Part shown: positions 1 to 8,250 of the stretch, piece by piece
Layout of the letters: every line of letters begins with the position of its first letter
How positions within the stretch are numbered: position 1 is the stretch's first letter
NCBI GenBank assembly: GCA_943704525.1
Contig: CALSCQ010000290.1
Location: 1 to 20,170, forward strand
Source of the DNA: Pigoraptor vietnamica
Taxonomy: Eukaryota; Opisthokonta; Filasterea
Reading direction: 5' to 3'
Length of the DNA: 20,170 bases
Notes under the pieces: generated by a model
The model's database searches: none
The model's input: the letters and a program-made list of their open reading frames with translations, nothing else
What the model was told of the DNA's origin: nothing
Position numbers and translations under genes: made by a program

Positions 1-304
1 GGGGGGGGGGCTGTTCAGTACCCTACGATAGGCTGCAAAGAGAAATGGGCGTGATTACAGTGATGTTCTCTTGCTCACAGACTCCGATCCACACACTCGT
101 ACACTCACACGACTGCCTCGCTCATTCTCAACGTCTTCTGTTTTCTTTTTTTTTAGTCTCAGCAAAACCGCACGCGCAAACGCAAAGAGGCGGGAAAAAC
201 AAACAAACAGCGGGACCATCGCGTGCGCGCACCACACACGCACGCCCAACTCATGACAGACACGAGCGCATCACACACTAAAGAGCAGGCGCATCGCCCA
301 CTCC
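1..304. other. Gene-free left edge, 3' flank of the sedolisin gene
   Basis: No coding region is supported here. The window opens with ten G residues, which may be a sequence or contig-edge artefact. A pyrimidine-rich stretch ending in TTTTTTTTAG lies near 140-160 on the + strand and looks like a 3' splice acceptor, but no convincing exon follows. The rest should be the 3' untranslated region and downstream flank of the minus-strand gene ending at 305. Confidence 0.5.
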
Positions 305-2589
305 TTAGAACTGGAGCACGAGGCTCTTGATCACGCCATAGTTGAGGCTGCCCCAGCCCGTCGCCGGGTCCCACCCCTTCGACGCCTTGAAACCAGGGCA
401 CCCGACGCCGCCGGGATTCGAACCCGAGGTGATGTCGTTGAACGCCTCAGGATGGTTCTTGCCGAGATCGTACAGCAGCGGCGCAAGGTGGCCGAGGGTG
501 CTCTTCCCCGCGTTCAGGCGGTCGTCGTTCAGAAGCGCCACAATGCCGGCGACCGTCGGCGCAGAGCAGCTCGTCCCGCCAACGTCCTCCGTCGCCCCGT
601 TGTACACAATCTGGAACCCAGTCGCAAACGCCGAAATGTCGGGGTACGCGCGGCCCGTCTTGTTGAAAAACTTGGCGTCCGGTGCAACGCCGCTCGCGAG
701 GTAGGCAGCGACGGCGTCCGCCTGGAACGCCGGCTGCTCAAACACGTTCGAGAAGCCGCCGCCGCCCGAGCTCCACGCCGACTCCTTGTTCGAGAGAAGG
801 GGGATGGTCGTGCCACCCACCGACGTAATGTACGGGCTGCTGGCGGGCCAGTTTGGCACAAACACGCCCGACGAGCACCCGACGCCAGAGTCGCCAGAGG
901 CAAAGAGGACCGTGCGGCCGCTCACGCCCAGCTTCTGGAACTCAACGTCAGCACGCTGAATGTACGCCGCGTCGATCGTGCTCTCGACGTCGCCGTAGCT
1001 GACAGAGTGGACCCACGGGGACGTCGACGTGTTGAAGACTGTCGATGCCCAGTGGAGGAAGTCCTCCTGGCCGTCGTTGGCGAGCCCCGCCTCAGAGATG
1101 AACCTGCGCATTGAAGGAAATAACGAGCGGAGTAAGCAAAGCGAAACGCAGGGATGATGCACACATAGTCGCAACGCAACACGCACAAACACACAAACAC
1201 ACTCGCACAGAGGCAACAATCAGACAGGCACAGGCACAGGCACGATACGAGCTACGCACCATGTGGTCACGTTGCGTCCCGTGGCCTGGATGTACTCGAC
1301 GTCGAGCTGCGCCTCCACGCCCGCGTTGTTGGGGTCGTTGGGACCGACGACGACGTCCATGTCGCGCACAGCAAGGCCGTTGTTCTTCTGGAACTTGGTA
1401 AGGTCCGATGGGCTGTAGTACTGCCTGCTCGCGCGGGGAAAACGGATCAGTAAATGAGCACTTTGCTACGCCTATTATCGTACGGCCCTGACTCGCACAC
1501 CAAACAAAATAGCGCATGCAAACAAAACCACCGGGCTCGAATTTCACGCCGACCCACTTGAGGAAAGCGGCGACGGCCTGCGACGACTTGGGGTTCGTCG
1601 CGACGGCGCTCGAAAGGTTGTACGCCGTGTTGATCGACGACGGCGACGTCTTCACCTCGTCATCGTAGTTGATCTTGCCCTGGGCAATGTGCGCCTATGA
1701 AAAGCAGAGGGACGGACACAGTGAGTGGACTGCAGTGCACCAATAGAAACAGAGCAGCAATCCCTGTACGGACACAGCAGACAGATACAGGCAAAAACGC
1801 ACCAGGCGCTGGAGGGCCGGGAAGTCGCCGAGGCCAAGAACCATGTCCACGTGCTCGGCAATCGACGCGGGCAGCTCAAAGTCCAGCGAGCGAATGGCGC
1901 GGCGGCCAGACGAGTGCTTGAAGTTCGTAAACTACGCAAGGCAATACAATAGTCAGAGACTGCAGGGGCCGACAAGCAAGAAAGAGAGAGGACAACAGAA
2001 GCAACGACGCACGCACACACGCACGCACGCACGCACGCACGCACCTCGGCGTCGAACATGCGGCGGGCGAGGGCGACCGTCGCCGTCTTCGTCACGATAT
2101 AGTCCTTCGAGAGGGTGTGCGCAAACTCCTTTATGCCGTGCGACGCAAGAAACGACGTCACCGCCGCCACCGCCTCGTCCGTCGGGCGCACGCGTGCAGA
2201 GATCTCCTCCGCCGTCAGGTGCTTGCCGTACTCCTTGGAGCGGGGATCCGAGACAGCCCAAAACTTCTGCTCGAGCCAGTCGAGATTCTGCTGCTTGAGC
2301 GCAAACGTGAGCGTGATCTTCTCGTCCTCATTGGCGGGTCCCACGGCCGTCCAGCCGACGGGGACGTCGCGGCGGCGCAGGGGAAGGGCCGTGCAGGCTG
2401 TAATACGCGAGATGGAAAGAGTGAGATTGGTAGAGATCATGATGCCATTGTTGCGACTGAAGCCGGCGTCCGGCGCCTTCGGGCGCGGTCGGCACAAGAG
2501 CGCACGCGTAAGGTCACAGCGGCGTATGTGTAGCACGCAAACTCACCCGCCGCAAGCACGAGCGCTGCAAGAACAACGTGCGCGCGCAT
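305..2589 (-). CDS. TPP1: Tripeptidyl-peptidase I-like sedolisin (S53), secreted/lysosomal, 6 exons
   Basis: Serine-carboxyl endopeptidase/tripeptidyl peptidase of the sedolisin family, an acid protease that removes tripeptides in lysosomes or acidic vacuoles. Coding exons on the minus strand: 2589-2547, 2397-2045, 1931-1803, 1694-1558, 1424-1260, 1103-305, giving 541 aa (human TPP1 is 563). Exon 1 encodes a hydrophobic signal peptide (MRAHVVLAALVLAAG). Residues about 20-200 are the activation prodomain, with the LPASIAEHVD motif near its end. The catalytic Glu and Asp are seen in GVEAQLD (about E258, D262), the oxyanion Asp in FASGDSG (about D347) and the Ser in GGTSCSAP (about S454). The C-terminal calcium-site motifs NDITSG and GWDPATGWG are present. 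Donor AA|GTGGGT of exon 4 was chosen because it restores the family motif FLKQYYSPSDL. All catalytic residues are intact, so the enzyme should be active. It is divergent from the synthase gene at 3255. Confidence 0.93.
2011..2044 (-). repeat. (GTGC)n repeat abutting the sedolisin intron 2 donor
   Basis: An ACGC/ACAC simple repeat on the + strand reads as GTGC units in the sense of the sedolisin transcript. It starts exactly at the 5' splice site after codon GAG (exon end 2045), so the donor is itself the first repeat unit. Several in-register GTGC copies could in principle serve as alternative donors. Confidence 0.8.
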
Positions 2590-2748
2590 TTTCAATCGCT
2601 TTCCGCTGTGCGCACTGCAGGCTCGAAACGAAGGGACGGGGAACCAAGCCCCAAACACGAACACAAACGAACGCGACTGCAGCCGATTGCCTCTTCCACT
2701 CGTCGTATATATATGCTCTGCCTATTACAACACTATTACGTGACACGT

Positions 2749-2793
<45 letters not shown>

Positions 2794-3254
2794 GACGTGC
2801 GAGTGAGGAGAGCGGGAAAGTGCCTGCGTGTGCAAGAGCCCCGTGATGCCACACAACCAATTACGCACCCACTTTAGACTGAACATCGCTGCATTTTTTG
2901 CCAATTTTTTCTCCGACTTCAAATAAAGAGTCCCGGCCAACGGCAGTCGAACGTTCGCTAATCGCCGCGCCACGCCCAGCCAATCAGCGCACGCCGTGGG
3001 CAACTCGTGATGCAGTGCGCGGCAAAAGTGAGGGTGAGGGTGGGGCTTACACGTGGCCCGCGTAGGGTTGGGATTATGACAGCTTGGTCACGTGATACAA
3101 CCCCGGATGTGCGAAGATGTTACAGTTGTGTTACTGAGCAGAACGGCAAAACTCCCTTCTCCCTCCTTTTTTTTAGTGCGGTTGTTTGTGCGCAGGGCAA
3201 CTTAGGGCCACTGCGCCTGTTCGTCTCACTGGCGTGCCGACCTTACAGTGCACA
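2590..3254. promoter_or_regulatory. Divergent promoter region between sedolisin and ketoacyl synthase
   Basis: A 665-bp region between two start codons facing away from each other. It holds a TATATATAT stretch at 2706-2714 (about 117 bp upstream of the sedolisin ATG), a (GA)n tract at 2752-2792, a CCAAT box (CCAATCA, 2980-2986), AT-rich runs at 2890-2925 and a palindromic E-box TCACGTGA at 3088-3095. No credible coding region lies inside. Which elements serve which gene is not resolvable from sequence alone. Confidence 0.5.
2752..2792. repeat. (GA)n microsatellite
   Basis: About twenty uninterrupted GA units on the + strand in the divergent promoter, reading as a CT tract for the sedolisin gene. 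GA/CT tracts in promoters are known GAGA-type or nucleosome-excluding elements in some eukaryotes; a function here is only inferred. Confidence 0.9.
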
Positions 3255-5261
3255 ATGTCCGCTTTGACGCGTTCCCCAAGGGCGCTTCCAGTGGCGCCCT
3301 GTCTCCGCCACTGTCGGTCGTGGTCTTCGACCACTGCGCGCACGTCCACTGCCACAGTTCATCTGCCGCAGCCGCCGCAACTGCCGCGACGCCGCGTGGT
3401 TGTCACCGGTCTAGGTACGTAAGCTGTCTGATGAGTCGATGCGCGTGCGTTCGCGTGGTTAGTTTGTGTGTAGATTGTGCGTGACGTAATGCGTGTGCGA
3501 GTGCCAGAGTTTATGAAACCGCGACGCAAAGCACCGCGCGGTCTCTGAGTGCCGACCGTCGCAGGCCTGGTGACACCGCTCGGCGTCGGAGTGGACGTGG
3601 CATGGAAGCGCATCATTGACGGTCACGTGGGCACCTCTTCGATCTCGGAGCACGGCCCCGAGTTTGCCGCGCAGTTTGCCCGCCACGAGTTGCCGTCCAC
3701 TGTCATTGCGCGTGTGCCGCGTGGGAAAGATCCCGGCGCGTTTGATCCGAAGCAATGGTTGCAGCCGGGCGACGAAAAAAAGATGCCGACGTTCGTCCAG
3801 TTTGCCGCCGCCGCGGCCACGCAGGCGCTGGCGGACGCGCGATGGAGCCCACGTGACACACCAGGTGCGAGCGTGCGCACGGGCGTGGCGATAGGGTCCG
3901 GGATGGTTGGGCTTGAGGACATCATTGATGCTGCCGAGACGCTTGCGACCAAGGGGACGCGCCGCATCAGCCCGTTCTTTGTGCCGCGCATTCTCGTCAA
4001 CATGGCCGCGGGCCACGTCAGCATTGCGTGGGTGCTCGCGTCCTGTATTCTGCGCCGTTCTAATGTCATGACGACTGGCTATTGCGGTTATTTGTCGGCG
4101 TGACGCCGTCCACACGTCACTAACCACCGTGTGTGCGCAGGCACGGGTTGCAGGGTCCCAACCACGCCGCCTCGACCGCGTGTGCGACGGGCGCCCACGC
4201 AATCGGCGACGCCTTTCGAATGGTCCGCGACGGCGACGCAGATGTGATGGGTGCGTGTGACACTGCCGTAGATATGGCACACGTTTAAGGCCAGCATACA
4301 CGCAGCGAACTGTGTGCAATCCACTTCTCCCAATAACGCAGCCCTGCACTCGCAGTGGCGGGCGGTTCCGAGTCGTGCATCCACCCTCTTGCGATCACGG
4401 GTTTTTCGCGCGCAAAGGCGCTGTCGACGCAGTTCAACGACCGACCGCACGAGGCGTCGCGCCCGTTTGACAGCGCGCGCGACGGCTTTGTTATTGGAGA
4501 GGGCGCCGGTGTTGTTGTGCTCGAGGAATACCGTCACGCGCTGGCACGGGGCGCGCCCATCTACGCCGAAATCAGGGGCTACGGGCTTTCGGGTGCGTCC
4601 CTACCCATGTGGTCATATGAGCGCCCTCAGGAAGAGAGAGGGACGGTGCATCTTGAAAAGGGAGCGTGCCATTCTCTATTACGAAACTAACACGCACATA
4701 TCTGCAGGCGACGCGCACCACATCACCGCGCCATCCGAAGACGGCCGCGGCGCGCTGCAGTGCATGCGCGCGGCACTCGAAAGCGCCGGCCTGGCGCCCG
4801 AGTCGGTCGATTACGTCAACGCGCACGCGACGTCGACACCACTCGGGGACGCCATCGAAAACAGAGCCATCAAGGCGCTGTTTGGCGCGCACGCAAAGCG
4901 GCTGTGCGTGTCGTCCACAAAGGGCGCGACAGGGCACCTGCTCGGGGCTGCGGGCGCCGTCGAGGCCATCTTCGCAATCCTCGCCGTCGCCCAAGTGAGT
5001 GCGGTTGCTGCTGAGTGTATGCGTATGGACTGAGGGCGCGGGCGTATGCGATCGCAAAGTGCGCAGCCGCTGACCCGCGTTGATCGCACGCAGAATGTCG
5101 TCCCGCCGACGGCCAACTTGCACAATCGCACCGAAGAGTTCGACCTCGATTATGTGCCGCTCGCGGCGCAGCGGCGAAAGGTGGACGTGGCGATGACCAA
5201 TTCGTTCGGATTCGGAGGCACAAACGCGTGCCTCTGCGTCGCCAAGCCCTCGCCGCCGTAG
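3255..5261 (+). CDS. OXSM: Beta-ketoacyl-[ACP] synthase (FabF/KAS II type), probably mitochondrial, 6 exons
   Basis: Condensing enzyme of type II fatty acid synthesis, which extends acyl-ACP with malonyl-ACP. Exons: 3255-3414, 3565-4027, 4141-4250, 4356-4592, 4708-4994, 5094-5261; 474 aa (human OXSM 459). The first ~48 residues are rich in Arg, Ser and Thr without acidic residues, as in a mitochondrial targeting peptide, followed by [16 protein letters not shown]. The catalytic Cys lies in STACATGAH (about C222), His in [12 protein letters not shown] (about H363), and Lys and His in [16 protein letters not shown] (about K395, H400). The C-terminal glycine-rich loop [10 protein letters not shown] is present. 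Donor GC|GTGGGT of exon 2 was chosen because it yields [12 protein letters not shown] in register with the family. A plastid role cannot be excluded, but nothing else here suggests a plastid. Its stop codon lies only 76 bp from that of the convergent DCAF10-like gene. Confidence 0.94.
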
Positions 5262-5337
5262 CGATCCGCACACCGCAGCGAAACTTTGTAACGCGGGAGT
5301 GCGCAACAGTTCTTTCAGCAAGACGCGGCTGTGCGCC

Positions 5338-7791
5338 TCAGACACGAGGGCTGTAGAATGCGACGGTGCCGTCCATTGCACCGCTCGCGAGAAAAGGGCC
5401 CGTCGGCGAGAACCTGGAGTAAGGGCGGGGCTGAATGAATGCCTGTGCAATTGCGACCATGACCATATGTGTATGGTTGCGTGACAATTGCGATTGATGG
5501 TGCCACCGACGGCGATTGCCAGCGTGATAAAATACGAGTACTGGGCCACGCATATCAATGTGTGGGACAAAATGAGTACAGTCGTGCGACTCGCTAAGAA
5601 CAGCACGCGCCAACACTACGGCCTCCAACGAAAGCCTCCAACCCACCTGCACGCCAGCGCAGGCATTGCGTGCGCGATGAGCTGCACAAACGGCGTCATC
5701 TTGAGCGGACCGGAACGTGCGCTGTGGAAATCGCGGGCGGCCGAGTGCACATCAAACAGCTTGACCCTGCGATTGACGGTCAGTTGCGACACACGGTGAG
5801 CTGTAGAGTTCACGTACGATAGGGAGTGTGTGGTGAGCTGTGTGAGAGTGCGCAGCCGTCTCCCAATTGACTTGCGAGGAAGGAAGGCGTCCCGTCCGCA
5901 CACACCCATTGCCCGAGGCCGAGCACGCAATGCGGCCGTCGCAGCTCACGGCGCACCCCTTGATGAAGTCCACGTCCAATTCAGTCGAACGCTCCTGCGC
6001 AGCACATTTGTAAACACACAGCGCCCGCCCCTACCGAGCCGCTGACAAACCTTGGCACGCCGTGGCACACAGGCGCGCGCGTGTGTGACGCGAGTAAGAG
6101 ATTGAAGCACGCCTGCATGCTTGCCCACACTCACACACAAACACACACCTCTGCCACGAGCATGCGACGGTTCGGCCTGACGCAAAAGCCCTCCCGGCGG
6201 TCCGTTTCGTCGATTTCGCCGGGTGGTGTGAGGTCATACACCCACATCATCTCGTCCCCAAAAGATGTGCAGCGTGCAAGAAGGAAGCGACGCGCGGGAT
6301 CGGCGTCGAGGCTCGAGGCGTAGAGATCGCCATCCTGCCGCACGAGCTCGAGGCGATTGCGTCGCCTTTCACACGAGTCCGCGCGGCGCATCTGCGCGCG
6401 TAAGAGACAGGCGCGGTGGCGACATCAACGCCAAGCACACACGCGACATCAACGCCAAGCACACACGCGACATCAACGCCAAGCACACACGCACGCATGC
6501 GCGCGATGGCTTCTCGCCCGACGGGAACGAGGGTCTAATTCGAAACGCAACAACACGTATGCGTCATTCCGACAGCGAGGAGTGCCCACCCCTTTCTGGC
6601 CGCAGTCTGCCGCAAGCATGGGCAAGTGCAGGTTGTGCACGAGGACGATGGGACCGCTCGCAAGCCCGACCACGAGCATGTTGCCACCCGACGGCACGCA
6701 TATGCGGCTCACGGCATCGTCGACGCACACGCGCGAAGCACGCTCGTCCATGTACGGCGTACAGTCGGCCGTCCACAAGAGTATGACGTCGTCGAATGCG
6801 GACGACGCGAGGATGCCGCCGCCGGGCTCGAACGGGGCGTCGATCCACTCGATGTTCTTTATCCATCCAAAGTGTCCCCCGGCGCAGCGCACCTCGCGCG
6901 AGAGATTGCGAACGTCCCACATGCGGATGCAGTTGTCCTCGCCGCCGGTGAGAAGAAAGTGGTGGCGAACAAAGCGGCCGACGTTCGTGCCTCCCCTGTG
7001 GGCGTGCTCGACGGTGGTCACGGGCCGCGTGGAAGGGGAGAGAGGGTCGAAAAGGCTCACGGAACCGTCCCCGCACATGGCAGCCACGCGCGCGCCGTCG
7101 CTGCGAAGGACGCCAGTTAATACATGTGACAATGTCACGTCCACAGAAAACGCGTCATTGCGGGTGCTGCGCGCACTTACGGACTGAATTCGAGGTTGTA
7201 GACAGCGTTACTGGGCGCCGCGTGCACGAACGCGCGAGTGCGACTCCTCAGTCTGCGATGGGACAGTAGACTCAATGAGTACCGCTCACAACCACAACAA
7301 GCGCGCAAACACGCCTATACACACACACGCACACACGCACGCACATACACACACACGCACGTACACACGACACACACACACACAAACACATACGGATACA
7401 CACACATACACGCACGCACGCACGCACATACACACACACACGCACGTACACACGCACACACTCACACACACACAAACAATCACTCGCACATTGCATCGAC
7501 AACTTGCCTCGTCCACAAACCCGTGGGGATCGCGGCGCGGCGATCCGCCTGTAGCAGCGCCGCACAACCCACAGCCGACGTGTCCCAGTGTCCATAGAGA
7601 GAGAACGTCTGTCCGCAGTGCCCGCTCGAAGCCGTCTGCGCACACTCGGCCGGCGAGAAGGCGCGTCGTACACGCGCACCCACCGCCCTCGCAGCGAGTA
7701 ACGCGTAGGCCGATTCATGCTCCTCCACGCCAAATCGCAACCGCCGACCCAGCGACGCGCGGTGTTGTGGTAGTGTCGCGTCGCCCTCCAT
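5338..7791 (-). CDS. DCAF10: DCAF10 (WDR32)-like WD40 protein, CUL4-DDB1 substrate receptor, 7 exons
   Basis: Predicted WD40 beta-propeller adaptor that would present substrates to the CUL4-DDB1 ubiquitin ligase. Exons on the minus strand: 7791-7484, 7252-7181, 7100-6491, 6391-6149, 5994-5906, 5766-5647, 5413-5338; about 505 aa (human 559). Motifs that identify it: [61 protein letters not shown] and the C-terminal [15 protein letters not shown], which match DCAF10 in order and spacing. The insert between the N- and C-terminal repeat groups is shorter than in animals. Introns 2, 4, 5 and 6 are well supported. Two points are less certain: the donor of exon 3 (GTGTGT at 6490, in a tandem repeat) and the N-terminal exon, whose reading frame and start at 7791 rest on coding character and splice phase, not on homology. 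An additional upstream exon is possible. Confidence 0.84.
6419..6490 (-). repeat. 24-bp unit in three perfect tandem copies, containing the donor site
   Basis: Copies occupy 6419-6442, 6443-6466 and 6467-6490. In the sense of the DCAF10-like transcript each unit begins with GTGTGTGCTTGG, so each begins with the same potential 5' splice site. The whole array lies at the 5' end of intron 3 (6392-6490). Confidence 0.9.
7311..7484 (-). repeat. Long TG/CG-rich imperfect microsatellite in DCAF10-like intron 1
   Basis: CA-rich on the + strand, interrupted by CGCA and TACA units, reading as TGTG/TGCG in the transcript sense. It fills most of intron 1 (7253-7483) and starts within a few bases of the 5' splice site. 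Confidence 0.9.
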
Positions 7792-8250
7792 GCATGCGTG
7801 TGCGCCCACTTACAACACCAGTGTCCCATAAAGAATCTTGTTCTTTTTTACAGCTGTGCGAGTTTGACAGCGGTGCATTTGCCAGGTTACTAATTGTCCG
7901 GCTTCGGGCGCTCGTGTCCGGCGACGCGCCATTCCATCAGTCTCTGAGTTGGGCGCGATGGCCGCTGGGCTTATCGTCGTCGCTGCGGCGTCCGCGTGCG
8001 GCACAACGGCGCACAAGAATACTCCCCGCGCTTCGTTCAATGCGGCCAACAGCGAACGACTTCAGTTGGATCGTTCGCCAAGACCGGCACCACTCAATGC
8101 CAGGCTGTCAGACATATCAGACGCCACTGAACGGAAGGTCAGTGAAGCCACGGGGACCCGCCCACGCACGGTACATTTGCTTCCACGGTCTGACAGGCAC
8201 ACACAGCCATCACACGTACATCGTCCCGCACTACACACAACACGCCATAG
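7792..8250. other. Spacer between RNF25-like 3' end and DCAF10-like start
   Basis: 459 bp between two minus-strand genes in tandem. It should hold the 3' end of the RNF25-like transcript and the promoter and leader of the DCAF10-like gene. An open frame of 79 codons from 8049 to 7810 on the minus strand ends beside a GTAAGT sequence and might be an upstream exon, but its phase does not fit the next exon and its composition is not convincing. No other gene is seen. Confidence 0.45.

Noticed and set aside
1-281. Short overlapping open frames on both strands at the left edge
   Set aside because: They are short, overlap each other in all frames, and derive from CA-rich and pyrimidine-rich DNA without any family motif.
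3415-3564. Box C/D snoRNA candidate in ketoacyl synthase intron 1 (TGATGA at 3429-3434, CTGA at 3545-3548)
   Set aside because: The boxes are 110 nt apart and no terminal stem closes them; no C'/D' pair is clear. Such short motifs occur by chance.
4572-5606. A 344-codon open frame antisense to the ketoacyl synthase gene
   Set aside because: It overlaps five conserved exons of a secure gene on the other strand and shows no domain; it reflects high GC content.
6419-6490. CRISPR-like or protein-coding repeat from the 24-bp units
   Set aside because: The copies are directly adjacent with no spacers and lie in an intron; the translated repeat frame is interrupted by stops in the gene's own frame.
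7810-8049. A 79-codon minus-strand frame that ends at a GTAAGT sequence, as a possible first exon of the DCAF10-like gene
   Set aside because: Its donor phase does not join the downstream frame through any good acceptor and the sequence has no recognisable motif. Kept only as a possibility in the spacer entry.
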